Assembly (NCBI GenBank): GCA_963696075.1
Contig: CAVOJD010000008.1
Span: 372,001 to 436,000, forward strand
Source: CAJQQK01 sp963696075
GTDB lineage: Bacteria > Pseudomonadota > Alphaproteobacteria > Rhizobiales > Hyphomicrobiaceae
DNA length: 64,000 bases
Reading direction: 5' to 3'
Positions within the stretch are counted from its first letter, which is position 1, and each line of letters starts with the position of its first letter. Positions 17,970 through 27,233 of the stretch are shown here, piece by piece. Position numbers and translations under genes: made by a program. Under the pieces are notes generated by a model, which had not been told where the DNA came from, did no database searches, and saw only the letters and a list, made by a program, of their open reading frames with translations.

Positions 17970-18935
17970 TCAATCGGTGATGTTGTTGAACACCCGTTGG
18001 CGCCAACTCCGGTCGCGCCGCTGACTGACCTGTGGGCGGACCTGCCGCGCCACCGGTTGCGGCCGTCCCAGTCCCATCCGCCGTGCCCTGTCGGGCCGGA
18101 TCACGTTGACCCCGAACGGCTGGGCGCTACCGCTGCCCGAACCGTCATCGGACACGGCCGCGGTTTCGGTCTCGCCGTCTGGTTCAGTCTGCGGCGCCGG
18201 CCGCACGATACGCCAGCTCTTGCTCTGGTTAGCGTCTCGCCCCTTGCGCTCTTGACGCTGAGCGATCCTCGCTGCCTTTTTCTGCCACTCCTCGGTGGCG
18301 TACATCGCATGGCGCTCACGCGCATCATCCGTCCAAGGCTGCGCCTGGCATTGGCACGACGGCTTGTATTCGGTCCGGTAGACGTAGGCGTTGACGAGAT
18401 CCTCATAGAGGTTGCCATCCCGATCCTTCAAAGCTTCCGCGTTCGGGTCGCTACTCGAATGGTAGAACAGCCGCGTATCACTCGCACACCTCGACCGGCA
18501 GACCTGCTCATCCTGGCCGAACCGGTCGCGCGTCGTCGAGAAGCTGATTGGGAAATAGTAGCCATCGCAAAGCCGGACACAAACCGTCCGATAGGTCCCG
18601 CGATCGGGTGACGATTGCCGCGAGCTGCGCCCTCTGTTGCCGGCATCCTCGGCAAATGGGTTCGACTGCGGCGACAGATAGCCGAGCTGCTCGCGTTGCT
18701 GCAGCCGTTGGCTCCGCTTCCGCGCCCAGTAGGCTTCGGAAAGCCAGTCGCTGCCATCCTGAAGCACATCCTGCGATGCCTCAGCCACCCCCACGTTCGC
18801 CGATATCGCACCGCTTTGGCCGCCCTGCCGCACAACGGCGTCGCCAATGATGACGACACCGAGCACACCGGCAAGAACCATCGCAAAGGCGCCGGCTGGA
18901 GACCGAAGATGAGCAAAAACGCTGTGACCACGCAT
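17970..18935 (-). CDS. DUF2865 secreted protein, copy 2
   Basis: 321 residues. An N-terminal hydrophobic segment at about 13-33 (AGAFAMVLAGVLGVVIIGDA) could be a signal anchor. The core YRTVCVRLCDGYYFPISFST, EQVCRSRCASDTRLFYHS and KPSCQCQAQPW matches copy 1, including all cysteine positions. The C-terminal quarter is acidic then strongly basic (RMGLGRPQPVARQVRPQ). Tandem duplication of the family, with divergent flanks, suggests two related envelope proteins. Function unknown. Confidence 0.86.
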   Translation of the reverse strand: MRGHSVFAHLRSPAGAFAMVLAGVLGVVIIGDAVVRQGGQSGAISANVGVAEASQDVLQDGSDWLSEAYWARKRSQRLQQREQLGYLSPQSNPFAEDAGNRGRSSRQSSPDRGTYRTVCVRLCDGYYFPISFSTTRDRFGQDEQVCRSRCASDTRLFYHSSSDPNAEALKDRDGNLYEDLVNAYVYRTEYKPSCQCQAQPWTDDARERHAMYATEEWQKKAARIAQRQERKGRDANQSKSWRIVRPAPQTEPDGETETAAVSDDGSGSGSAQPFGVNVIRPDRARRMGLGRPQPVARQVRPQVSQRRDRSWRQRVFNNITD

Positions 18936-19186
18936 GAACTTGAAAACGCTTTACTGTTTGGCCCGCGCACCACGCCTGCTGGGCTGACGCATGAATGCCG
19001 GGCTGTACTGGCTGTTGATACCCCGTCACGCGCCCATCCTCATCGACACGCCGCCAGGCGAGTAGCACAGCACACGGAGTGCGTAGACCTTAACAACTCC
19101 TCATCGTAAATGCTTGAACTTTATCTAGGTTCCGATTGTCGCAACGACGACGAAAAAGCGACAGGATTTCGGATGCCCCGCCCCGG

Positions 19187-19972
19187 TTAACGCGGCGCCA
19201 GCCGAACTGCGCCATCGAGCCGGATGTTAACCCCGTTCAGCATAACGTTCTCGCAGATGCTGAGCGCAAGCTGAGCATATTCTGCCGGCGAACCGAGCCG
19301 CGAGGGAAACGGCACGCTGGCTGCAAGCAACTCGCGCGCTTCATCCGGCAGACCGTCGAACATCGGCGTGTGAAACAAGCCGGGCAGAATGGCTGCGACC
19401 CGGATTCCGTCCTTGGCCAGATCCCGCGCCACCGGCAGCGACATCGCCTGAACCCCACCCTTCGAGGCTGAGTAGGCAACCTGCCCGATCTGTCCGTCTT
19501 CTGCTGCAACCGACGCCGTCGAGATGATCACGCCACGCTCGTTGTCAGGCCCGGTCGGATCAAGCGTGACCATGCCGGCCGCACACTTCGCCATCATCGT
19601 GAATGTCCCGATCAGGTTGATCTGGATGACGCGCGCAAACGACGCGATATCATGGTGTGAAATCTCACCCGTCTCGCGGTCCCGCCGCACCACTCGCTTG
19701 CCGAATGCGATCCCGGCACAGTTGACCAGAACTCGCTCTTGCCCGTGCGCCGCCCTCACCGCTTGAAGCGCAGCGTCGACGCTTGCTTCATCCGTCACAT
19801 CACACTTGGCGAACGTGCCGCCGATTTCCTTGGCAACCGCTTCGCCGTATTCCTGGTTGACGTCGAGAATACCCACACGGCAGCCTTTCGCCGCAAGCGC
19901 CCGCGCCGTGCCGGCCCCAAGCCCCGATGCTCCGCCCGTGATCACCGCACTTACGGTTTGATTGAGTTCCAT
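19187..19972 (-). CDS. Short-chain dehydrogenase, 3-hydroxyacyl-CoA dehydrogenase type 2-like
   Basis: 261 residues. Classical SDR features: AVITGGASGLGAGTARAL (TGxxxGxG type, 10-27), CDVTDEASVD, LVNCAGI, and the catalytic YxxxK in QVAYSASKGG with an upstream Ser in VIISTASVAAEDG. The GIAFGKRVVRR insertion and the LPGLFHTPMFDGLPDEAR substrate loop resemble the HSD17B10-like 3-hydroxyacyl-CoA dehydrogenases, which suggests a role in fatty or branched-chain acyl-CoA breakdown. A quinone oxidoreductase gene ends 45 nt before its start side on the same strand, so the two may form a unit. Confidence 0.9.
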   Translation of the reverse strand: MELNQTVSAVITGGASGLGAGTARALAAKGCRVGILDVNQEYGEAVAKEIGGTFAKCDVTDEASVDAALQAVRAAHGQERVLVNCAGIAFGKRVVRRDRETGEISHHDIASFARVIQINLIGTFTMMAKCAAGMVTLDPTGPDNERGVIISTASVAAEDGQIGQVAYSASKGGVQAMSLPVARDLAKDGIRVAAILPGLFHTPMFDGLPDEARELLAASVPFPSRLGSPAEYAQLALSICENVMLNGVNIRLDGAVRLAPR

Positions 19973-20017
19973 GGCGTCTCTCCATTTTTGTTTTTGACCG
20001 GCCAGGCCAGACGTTGC

Positions 20018-20995
20018 TCAATTTATCTCGACAATCAGCTTGCCCGTCGCAGCCCGCGCGTCAAGCTGGCGGATCGCATCGCCAATTCCATCCAGGGCGT
20101 GGACTTGCCCGGTGTGCGGCGCCATCCGCCCGGTTACGATCCACTCGAACACTTTCTCGATATTGCGCCGCTGCGCCTCGGGCTGACGAACCGCGGCCTC
20201 CCCCCAGAAAACCCCGCCGATATCGCAATTCTTGAGAAGCGCAAGATTGAGCGGAATCTTCGGAATCTCGCCGGAAGCAAACCCGATCACCAGAAATCGC
20301 CCAAGCCAGGCAATCGCCCGCAGCGCGGATTCGGCATGTTTTCCACCGACACAATCATAGATGATGTCCGGCCCGTTCCCGCCGGTCACCTCCCGAAGCC
20401 CCGTCTTGAGATCGATCTCGCTGTAGTTGATGAGATGGTGCGCACCGTGCTTCCGACAGAGGTCGAGCTTGTCGGCACGCGACGCCACCGCAATCACCTC
20501 CGCACCGGCAAGCGCTGCCACCTCGACAGCGGCAAGCCCTGCCCCACCGGACGCGCCAAGCACGGCAACCCGTTCTCCCGCCTGCATCCGGCCTCGATCG
20601 AACAAGCCATACATCGCCGTCCCGAACGTCACACTGACCCCGGCGGCGACGTGATCATCAACACCGTCCGGAACCGCGACCAGAAGCTCACGTTTCACGG
20701 CAACCCTCTCCCGGGCGCCACCCCACCCGATATAGCCCGCAACCCGTTGGCCCGGCCGGAGATCTTCGACGCCCGCGCCGAGCGCAACCACCTCTCCGGC
20801 AATCTCTGCCCCCGGCGAAAACGGCGGATCGGGCTTGAATTGGTATTTTCCCCGTGTAATCAGCGTATCGAGAAAGTTCAGCGCAACCGCCCTGACCCGC
20901 ACGACGACCTCGCCGGGCCCGGCAACGGGTTCATCGAGTTCGACGATCTCGATCCCGTCAGGGCCCTCTAAACGCGTGCATATCGCAGCTTTCAT
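20018..20995 (-). CDS. Zinc-independent NAD(P)H:quinone oxidoreductase, MDR family
   Basis: 325 residues from the ATG at 20995; the frame continues upstream to 21244 but overlaps the divergent methyltransferase gene. It shows the quinone-reductase branch of medium-chain dehydrogenases: ALNFLDTLITRGKYQ, PFSPGAEIAGEV, the nucleotide site VLGASGGAGLAAVEVA and IYDCVGGKHAESALRAI. The zinc-binding cysteines of alcohol dehydrogenases are absent. The specific substrate cannot be read from sequence. Confidence 0.9.
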   Translation of the reverse strand: MKAAICTRLEGPDGIEIVELDEPVAGPGEVVVRVRAVALNFLDTLITRGKYQFKPDPPFSPGAEIAGEVVALGAGVEDLRPGQRVAGYIGWGGARERVAVKRELLVAVPDGVDDHVAAGVSVTFGTAMYGLFDRGRMQAGERVAVLGASGGAGLAAVEVAALAGAEVIAVASRADKLDLCRKHGAHHLINYSEIDLKTGLREVTGGNGPDIIYDCVGGKHAESALRAIAWLGRFLVIGFASGEIPKIPLNLALLKNCDIGGVFWGEAAVRQPEAQRRNIEKVFEWIVTGRMAPHTGQVHALDGIGDAIRQLDARAATGKLIVEIN

Positions 20996-21007
20996 GCTGT
21001 CCCCATC

Positions 21008-21574
21008 ATGACACCGCACCAGAAAAAAGCGCCTGACCAGAGCATGAACGAAGCCAACTGGCCACCCACCCCTCGCGGATATTTCGCCATCGGCGCCGAG
21101 CGCATGTCGAAGGCGCTCAACCTCGGCAATCTGATGCGATCCGCCCACGGCTTCGGCGCCAGCTTCACCTTCACGGTCGGCGCCACCTACGAGGCCCTCG
21201 AAGCCCGCGCCGACACGTCGAAAGGCCAACTCCATCTGCCACACTATAATTGGTCATCGATCGGCGAGATGCGTTTGCCCGAGCGCTGCCGTCTGGTTGG
21301 CGTCGAACTCGTCGATGAGGCCATTGATCTGCCTTCGTTCCGTCATCCCATCCGTGCAGCCTACGTCCTCGGCCCTGAGCGCGGCTCTCTTTCCGAACCT
21401 CTGCTGGCGCGCTGCGATTATGTCGTGAAAATTCCCACGCGGTTCTGCATCAACGTCGCCATGGCCGGCGCGATCGTCATGTATGACCGTGTTGCCCACC
21501 TCGGCCGGTTTGCCGAACGGCCTGTCCGCGCGGGCGGTCCAACCGAACCGCTCGTCAACCACCGCCGCTCGTGA
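21008..21574 (+). CDS. SPOUT (TrmH/SpoU-family) RNA methyltransferase
   Basis: 188 residues. It opens with a family-typical RGYFAIGAERMSKALNLGNLMRSAHGFGA, which corresponds to the N-terminal conserved motif of SpoU enzymes. AAYVLGPERGSLSEPLLARCDYVVKIPT and FCINVAMAGAIVMYDRV are the motif 2 and 3 knot region that binds S-adenosylmethionine. The usual motif 3 Asn-Val is present. It probably 2'-O-methylates tRNA or rRNA; the exact site is not predictable. It diverges from the quinone oxidoreductase gene with a 12-nt gap. Confidence 0.88.
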   Translation: MTPHQKKAPDQSMNEANWPPTPRGYFAIGAERMSKALNLGNLMRSAHGFGASFTFTVGATYEALEARADTSKGQLHLPHYNWSSIGEMRLPERCRLVGVELVDEAIDLPSFRHPIRAAYVLGPERGSLSEPLLARCDYVVKIPTRFCINVAMAGAIVMYDRVAHLGRFAERPVRAGGPTEPLVNHRRS

Positions 21575-21772
21575 CCGACGTGCAAAAAAGTTGTGCGCTT
21601 CGGACACGATTGATCAGTTTACGATGCCAAGAGCAGCTATTGGTCAAAAGCTGATTGAAATCAAAGCAGGGTTTCGGCTAGACGGGTGAGTGTAGCAGGG
21701 CATCCGGCCCGATCCGTCCCGAATGCGCAGTTGCTGACTGCCGCAACCAACGCCAACGATGACGAGGAGCCA

Positions 21773-22282
21773 ATGCGCAACTACCTTACAGCCCTAGCCG
21801 CAGTGATCGCTTTTGGTTTGGCCGCCACCCAGCCGGCAAACGCCCAGGGCACTAAGGTCGTCAACACGTTCAGCGCCTGGACGAAATACGCCCACGAGGG
21901 TCAGCCCGGCGACATCTGCTTCATTACGTCCCAGCCACGCGAAACCAAGCCCGCCGACGTCGAGCGCGACCGTGCCTACTTCTATGTCTCGAGCTGGACG
22001 AAGGACGGTATCCGCAATCAGATCAGCGTGCTGCTCGGCTACCCGCTGGATGATCAGTCCGAAATCACGGTCAGTGTCGGCTCACGTTCGTTCAAGCTTT
22101 TCGCCAAAGGTGACAAGGGCTTTGTCGGCGACGTAACCGACGAACTCCAGCTTCTTGATGCGATGAAGCGCGGCAACTTCATGACCGTGACCGCCCGCAC
22201 CAAGGAGGGGACGGAGACGACTGATACGTACTCTCTGATCGGCGTCACTGCTGCCATCAACGCACTCGGCCAGGGCTGCTGA
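21773..22282 (+). CDS. Invasion-associated locus B (IalB)-like secreted protein
   Basis: 169 residues from the ATG at 21773, preceded by GAGGAG at 10 nt. The signal peptide ends near ATQPANAQG (residue 25). The mature part has FSAWTKYAHEGQPGDICFITSQPRETKP and YFYVSSWTKDGIRNQISVLLGYP, the pattern of the IalB family. RSFKLFAKGDKGF and a terminal GQGC complete it, and two cysteines may pair. IalB proteins are periplasmic or outer-membrane associated in alphaproteobacteria; the name comes from Bartonella and does not imply virulence here. Confidence 0.85.
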   Translation: MRNYLTALAAVIAFGLAATQPANAQGTKVVNTFSAWTKYAHEGQPGDICFITSQPRETKPADVERDRAYFYVSSWTKDGIRNQISVLLGYPLDDQSEITVSVGSRSFKLFAKGDKGFVGDVTDELQLLDAMKRGNFMTVTARTKEGTETTDTYSLIGVTAAINALGQGC

Positions 22283-22318
22283 GCCGTCGCGACAAGCGGC
22301 CGCCGGCTCTTGGCCGTA

Positions 22319-23035
22319 TTATTTGCGTCGCCTGAGCTGCACGTAGAGCGCGCCTTCCCCGCCATGCCGGACATGCGCGGTCGTGAAACCGACGACGATC
22401 GGCTGGAACTCCGGATCCCTCAGCCACATCGGCACCTGCCGGCGTAACACGCCGGCGCCCTGGCTTCCCTCATAGAAAACCTCCTCGGCGCCGGGATCGT
22501 GAACACTTGCGCGGCGCCGGCCGCCCTTTCCCGTGATCACCAGCACCATCCGGTGACCTTTCGAAACCGCCGTGAAGAGGAACCGCCGAAGCGCGCCATG
22601 GGCCTCGCTCTGCCGCATTCCGTGCAGATCGACCCTTGCATCGATCGCCACCCGCCCGTTGCCGAGGCGGCGGACCGCCTTGTGATCAATCGCCTGCGGC
22701 ACGGGCTGCGCCGGCGCCGATGGTTTCGGTTTCACCCCCGGCAGCGATGGCCGCGCTGACACCGTGTCGCGTCGATGTCCGTTGCCAGGATCAATGTCCC
22801 CGCCATCTGCCGGCTTCACGTCCCCCCGCGACGACTGCACCGCCGCCTCGCTGACATCCGTGTCGGGAACCCTTGGGCGGAACCGCGATGGCTCGATCCC
22901 CTGCGTAACGTGCCGCCACAAAGCTTCATCCTCTGCGGGAAGGCGGCCTTTCGCATCACGCCCCGCCCGCGTTTCAACGTGTGCCCGCGTCTCAACTTGA
23001 GAATGTCGTCGCCGTCGCGCCATCAGCTTCGTCAC
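22319..23035 (-). CDS. Smr-domain protein
   Basis: 238 residues. A disordered, charged N-terminal half (about 1-125) precedes the Smr domain: VAIDARVDLHGMRQSEAHGALRRFL with the DLHG motif, then VLVITGKGG (the TGKG motif), VLRRQVPMWL and HGGEGALYVQLRRRK. Smr domains are DNA- or RNA-nicking modules. Stand-alone alphaproteobacterial versions sit in this conserved place beside mltA. It overlaps mltA by 4 nt (ATGA), so the two are coupled. Confidence 0.92.
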   Translation of the reverse strand: MTKLMARRRRHSQVETRAHVETRAGRDAKGRLPAEDEALWRHVTQGIEPSRFRPRVPDTDVSEAAVQSSRGDVKPADGGDIDPGNGHRRDTVSARPSLPGVKPKPSAPAQPVPQAIDHKAVRRLGNGRVAIDARVDLHGMRQSEAHGALRRFLFTAVSKGHRMVLVITGKGGRRRASVHDPGAEEVFYEGSQGAGVLRRQVPMWLRDPEFQPIVVGFTTAHVRHGGEGALYVQLRRRK

Positions 23036-24144
23036 CGCTCCCGCGCGAGATCGCGCGGCACCAAACGGTAAAGCTGGCCATAATGACGGGTTTGCCCGGC
23101 CATCGCTCCCGCCTCATCACCAGTTCCATAGTAAATGTCTCCGCGCACCGCGCCACGGATCGCAGAACCGACATCCTGCGCCACCATCAACCGGGCAAAT
23201 GGCGCCTCACCCCTATCAGGGTCGGCCAAATCAGGGACGACGACGAACATCGCCGATCCAATCGGATGCACACTCGCATCAACGGCAAGACTGCGCCCTG
23301 CGGTGAGCGGAATATCGCGTACACCAACCGCGCTCGCCGCATCGCCGGGGCCAAGTTCTTCGAAGAATATATAAGAGGCATTGCGCCACATGAACGCGCG
23401 TCCGCGCACCTCATCTGCACGCAACCACTCAGCCAGGCGCGCAAGCGACATATCATCCGCCGCGATTTCACCAAGCCGGATCAGTTCAGCACCGAGCGAG
23501 GTGTAGGGATGGCCGTTCTTTGCCGCATAACTGACCCGAACCGAACTGCCGTCGTCGAGTTCGATCAACCCCGAACCCTGGACATGAAGAAAGAATGCAT
23601 CCACCGCATCCTCGAGATAGGCAAAGGCAAGCCCGAACCCGTCAAGGCACCCCTCTTCAATCTCGCGTCGGGTGGGATAGGCTTCCACCGTCCCGTCCTC
23701 GAGACGCCGGGCATGCGTGAGCGCATCACCGGCGGAAGCCCGAAGGGCATCGTCCACCAGCGTCACGAGGTCCGGCGGTCGCTTGAGCAGGGGAACTTGA
23801 AACCGGCCATGGCGATGCCGCGACCCCCGCAGCACCGGCTCAAAATATCCAGTAAAGAGCCCCGTGCCACCGTTGTCCGGCGACACGACCGGCTCAGCCA
23901 CGAAATGCCGTTCAAAGTAATCCCGCGCGGGCGTATCACTCGGCGGCGGCAGGTCGGGGTAGGTTTGTCGAAGGATGGAAAAGGACTGGCTAAAGGCGGC
24001 CAATGCCGCCTCGGCATCATCGGCAGGCCAGCCATCGAGCGCGGCAACAGATATTCTGGCGCCGCTCACCACGCACCCTCGCCTTGCGAAACCATGCCAG
24101 AGCAGGCCCGTTATTGAGACGCCTGCGTGGCCACCAGATGCCAA
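23032..24144 (-). CDS. mltA: Membrane-bound lytic murein transglycosylase A
   Basis: Up to 370 residues. Seen: LFTGYFEPVLRGSR, YPTRREIEEG, AFFLHVQGSGLIEL, VSYAAKNGHPYTSLG and IPLTAGRSLAVDASVHPIGS. The catalytic aspartate region PDRGEAPFARLMVAQDVGSAIRG and the 3D-domain end GDIYYGTGDEAG follow. MltA cleaves peptidoglycan to anhydro-muropeptides. The ATG at 24144 would overlap the end of the upstream Tim44-like gene by 34 nt, so a GTG near 24070 may be the true start. I see no clear lipobox or signal peptide in the longer form. Confidence 0.93.
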   Translation of the reverse strand: MASGGHAGVSITGLLWHGFARRGCVVSGARISVAALDGWPADDAEAALAAFSQSFSILRQTYPDLPPPSDTPARDYFERHFVAEPVVSPDNGGTGLFTGYFEPVLRGSRHRHGRFQVPLLKRPPDLVTLVDDALRASAGDALTHARRLEDGTVEAYPTRREIEEGCLDGFGLAFAYLEDAVDAFFLHVQGSGLIELDDGSSVRVSYAAKNGHPYTSLGAELIRLGEIAADDMSLARLAEWLRADEVRGRAFMWRNASYIFFEELGPGDAASAVGVRDIPLTAGRSLAVDASVHPIGSAMFVVVPDLADPDRGEAPFARLMVAQDVGSAIRGAVRGDIYYGTGDEAGAMAGQTRHYGQLYRLVPRDLARER

Positions 24145-24839
24145 TTCGGATCCGGCGACGTCAGATCGCGCGCAAACGTCCAGATGTCAGTCACTTCATG
24201 GATCTTCTGCGGATCGCCCGAGATCACATTGCCCGATCCATCCATCGTCGCGGTGATCAGCTGCGACAGGAACTTCAGCGTCACGCTCGCCTCGCTGCCA
24301 TTCAGCTCAGCATCGACGATGTCGCACTTATGAATGCCAACAAAGCTCTGGTCGATCTTCTCGCCCCGCGCTTCGCGCTCGTCGATCGCTGCAACGAACC
24401 CTTCGAAGACTTCGGGGCTCAACAGATCGCGCAGCATGTTGCGATTGCCTTCCGCGAACGCGGTCACGATCATCTCGTAGGCCTGCCGGGCGCCACGCGC
24501 GAAAAGCTCCGCGTCGAACGACGTATCCGCCTCAGCAAGCTTGAGCAGCCCCTCGCGGGCGCCAACGATATCGGCGCTCCTCATCTCAAGACGCTCTTCC
24601 GCGGTCTTGTGCGAGGGATCATTGAAGCCGGTCTGCTCGGGCCGGTCTTGCTCTTGCCGCGGCAGCGTGACGACCTTGTCGCCCGCAGCCGACGCCCGCT
24701 CACGCGCCCTCGCCTGGCGTTCGTAGCGCGCCTCATCTTCGTCCGGTGAACGATTACCGAGCACGCTTCGCAGCTTGATCACCACGAAAACCGTCACGAT
24801 CAGGGCGACGAGCGTTAGAATATCAATGTTGCCGGACAT
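24111..24839 (-). CDS. Tim44/TimA-like protein
   Basis: 242 residues. An N-terminal membrane anchor (ILTLVALIVTVFVVIKLRSVL, about 7-27) precedes a charged linker. The Tim44-like domain starts near residue 105 (FARGARQAYEMIVTAFAEG, LRDLLSPEVFEGFVAAIDERE) and ends VTDIWTFARDLTSPDPNWHLVAT. Bacterial TimA-type proteins relate to mitochondrial Tim44; their bacterial function is uncertain, possibly membrane-protein biogenesis. It lies upstream of mltA and smr on the same strand, as in many relatives, with secB close by. Confidence 0.92.
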   Translation of the reverse strand: MSGNIDILTLVALIVTVFVVIKLRSVLGNRSPDEDEARYERQARARERASAAGDKVVTLPRQEQDRPEQTGFNDPSHKTAEERLEMRSADIVGAREGLLKLAEADTSFDAELFARGARQAYEMIVTAFAEGNRNMLRDLLSPEVFEGFVAAIDEREARGEKIDQSFVGIHKCDIVDAELNGSEASVTLKFLSQLITATMDGSGNVISGDPQKIHEVTDIWTFARDLTSPDPNWHLVATQASQ

Positions 24840-25350
24840 TCTGGAGCCGTTCTCTCACTCAAAGATTGACGTCGGATATATGGACGAAAGCCTATCGATG
24901 CCAGGGCAATTATCGGAGATCGCAAGAATTATATCGCGACCTGCCAAACACAAGCCACCAGTCAACGGCTTCCGAACGGCAACCCTGTACACTGATACGG
25001 AATTGTCCAAAGAGACAGATCACCGGCGCCTGACCGGCCGCGACATCGTGCACGCTATCCCTCTCAACGATCGCCCGAAAGCTTACAGTCCAAGCAGTGT
25101 ATATCACTCCTTCGCCTGAGCCTAGGCTATATCCGGCCGATCCATCACGATTGCATGACGCATGGTAAGGGCAAATGGTAAGCAAACAATGGCAACACGT
25201 CCTGCAGCCGTCCAAATCCGCCGGGTTGCCGTTACCTCGGTATCGACAAATCCGACGCAGACAGAGCGATCCGCGACATTGCCAAATCGCGACACGTTAC
25301 CATGTGTGAGCCATCGCCCGGTCCAACCGGCGCCCCCTGGATAAGGCCTC
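24840..25350. other. Intergenic region between Tim44-like and fxsA genes
   Basis: 511 bases between divergent genes. The open frames here have no recognisable family features and poor composition. A small direct repeat ATGGTAAG occurs at about 25160 and 25173. I see no RNA gene. Confidence 0.45.
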
Positions 25351-25893
25351 ATGTCATTTATTCTCTTCATTCTTTTTATCGCAATGCCCTTCATCGAATT
25401 GGCCTTGCTGATCTACCTCGGCCATCAACTCGGCTTCTGGCCGACGATCGCAATCGTCCTTGTAACGGCATTGGCGGGCGCCTTTGTTCTCCAACAGCAG
25501 GGCTTGCAGACGATGCGCCGCATTTCCCAGGCCATGGCATCCGGCGAGCCCCCGATCGCACCGGTCGTCGACGGCTTCTTCCTTGCAATCGCCGGTGCCT
25601 TTCTTTTGACCCCCGGCGTTGTCACCGACGCAATCGGCCTGTCCCTGCTTATTCCACCTGTCCGCCACGCGCTTGCCCGCTGGGGCGTCGGACACATGCT
25701 CCGCAACGGCACCTTCACAATCCACACGCATCGTTCCGGCGGACAACCCGATCCCGGAAACGCGGAGCCGTTTGAGGATCGCGGCATGCCTCACCGGCCC
25801 GGCCCGCAATCCGGAAGCGGACGGCCGCGGCCAAAATCCGGCCCCGGCCCCGTGATCGACGGTGAGTTCGAGGAGATCGACAAAAAGCCGTGA
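25351..25893 (+). CDS. fxsA: FxsA family membrane protein
   Basis: 180 residues. The first 150 are the FxsA core: FILFILFIAMPFIELALLIYL, GFWPTIAIVLVTALAGAFVLQQQG, PIAPVVDGFFLAIAGAFLLTPG and DAIGLSLLIPPVR, with four membrane helices. The C-terminus is a proline/glycine-rich soluble tail. E. coli FxsA (suppressor of F exclusion) interferes with phage T7 exclusion; its native role is unknown. It sits between the Tim44-like gene and secB, as expected for this origin-flanking block. Confidence 0.93.
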   Translation: MSFILFILFIAMPFIELALLIYLGHQLGFWPTIAIVLVTALAGAFVLQQQGLQTMRRISQAMASGEPPIAPVVDGFFLAIAGAFLLTPGVVTDAIGLSLLIPPVRHALARWGVGHMLRNGTFTIHTHRSGGQPDPGNAEPFEDRGMPHRPGPQSGSGRPRPKSGPGPVIDGEFEEIDKKP

Positions 25894-25961
25894 TCGGCGT
25901 TGCCGATCGCAGTCGCGGCCTGTAAGCCGTTCTCAGCAACACGCAGAGGAAATGCGCCAGC

Positions 25962-26459
25962 ATGGACGAAGACGACAATCAGGCCGCCATCGACACCGAC
26001 GAAACGGCGTTCGAAGCTCGCATCGTGTCACAGTACATTCGCGACCTCTCCTTCGAGAGTCCCAGCATTGACCGCGCCCTCGAGGGACCGGGCAAGAACC
26101 CCAACCTCGAGCTGGAGGTCAACGTCAACGCCCGTTCGATGCGCGAGAACATGTTCCAGAGCGAGATCGAGTTCAAAGCGCACGCCATTGATGACGGCGG
26201 CACGATCTATCATCTCGAAGCCACCTATGGCGGTGTGTTCCAGGTCAACGCACTGCCGCGCGAAGCCCTCGAACCCTTCCTTCTCGTGAACTGCCCCTCG
26301 ATGCTGTTCCCGTTCCTGCGCCGCCTGGTCGCCGATCTGACCCGCGAAGGCGGTTTCCCGCCGCTGTTCCTCGATCCGATCGACTTTGGCGCGCTCTACG
26401 TGAACCGCAGACAACGTCAGGAAGGCGCCGAGCCCGGTTCCGGCAATCTCATGAACTGA
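25962..26459 (+). CDS. secB: Protein-export chaperone SecB
   Basis: 165 residues. After a short acidic start come VSQYIRDLSFESPSIDRAL, LELEVNVNARSMREN, IYHLEATYGGVFQV and LLVNCPSMLFPFLRRLVADLTREGGFPPLFLDPIDF, all family hallmarks. SecB is a cytosolic tetramer that keeps preproteins unfolded for SecA. It follows fxsA by 68 nt in the same direction and converges with dnaQ. Confidence 0.97.
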   Translation: MDEDDNQAAIDTDETAFEARIVSQYIRDLSFESPSIDRALEGPGKNPNLELEVNVNARSMRENMFQSEIEFKAHAIDDGGTIYHLEATYGGVFQVNALPREALEPFLLVNCPSMLFPFLRRLVADLTREGGFPPLFLDPIDFGALYVNRRQRQEGAEPGSGNLMN

Positions 26460-26493
26460 CCATGCAAATTCACGTCAGCACGCCAAAGCCTTG

Positions 26494-27192
26494 CTAGCGC
26501 GCTTTAAAGCTCGCCCACACCGATTTCTCGCCCAGCGTCTCGATAAACGCCTCATGCGCCGCGATCTCTTCCGGCGTCAGCCGCGGCGCAAGCGGCGTTG
26601 GCCGTTGTGCAGCTTTTGCACCGGCCCGGCCACGCCGTTGTTGCTCGCCACTCGCCGCAAGCCCAAGATCGGCCTGCCGCTCGCCGAGCAACTCCACATA
26701 AACATCCGCCAACAGCAATGAATCGACGATCGCGCCGTGCTTGGTGCGCACCGAGCTATCGATGCCATAACGTTTGCAAAGCGCATCCAGCGTATTCGGC
26801 CCGGCCGGATGTTTACGCCGCGCCAACGCCAACGTGTCGACAACACGGTGCATCTCGATGGGCGGCTGCCCGATACGGCCAAGCTCCATGTTGATGAATC
26901 CGATATCGAACGGGGCGTTATGAATGACGAGTTGGTCATCCCCGATGAACGCCAGGAAATCACCGGCCACCTCGGGAAACAACGGCTTGTCTCTGAGAAA
27001 ATCGCCCGAAATACCGTGTATGGCCTCGGCTTCCGGATGCACCGGCTGACCATCGGGATTGATGAAGGCGTGAAATTCCCGGCCCGTCGGAATGCGATTG
27101 TAGAGTTCCACGCAACCCAGTTCGACCAGCCGATCGCCGTTCTTGGCATCCAGCCCTGTCGTTTCGGTATCGAGCACAATTTCGCGCTGCAT
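26494..27192 (-). CDS. dnaQ: DNA polymerase III epsilon subunit (3'-5' exonuclease)
   Basis: 232 residues. The ExoI motif VLDTETTGLDAKNGDRLVELG is near the N-terminus, with the two catalytic acidic residues. ExoII (FLAFIGDDQLVIHNAPFDIGFINMEL) and ExoIII-epsilon (TKHGAIVDSLLLADVY with HxxxxxD) follow. It proofreads for the replicative polymerase. The C-terminal 45 residues carry the polymerase-binding tail. It starts 41 nt after the coaE stop on the same strand, as in other Hyphomicrobiales. Confidence 0.96.
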   Translation of the reverse strand: MQREIVLDTETTGLDAKNGDRLVELGCVELYNRIPTGREFHAFINPDGQPVHPEAEAIHGISGDFLRDKPLFPEVAGDFLAFIGDDQLVIHNAPFDIGFINMELGRIGQPPIEMHRVVDTLALARRKHPAGPNTLDALCKRYGIDSSVRTKHGAIVDSLLLADVYVELLGERQADLGLAASGEQQRRGRAGAKAAQRPTPLAPRLTPEEIAAHEAFIETLGEKSVWASFKAR

Positions 27193-27233
27193 TCGCTCTC
27201 ACCCTCCCGGACGGATCGCGCCCGGTCATCGCG

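Noticed and set aside
24775..25215. Overlapping open frames in the Tim44-fxsA gap
   Set aside because: Neither has family features, a ribosome-binding site or codon use like the neighbours.
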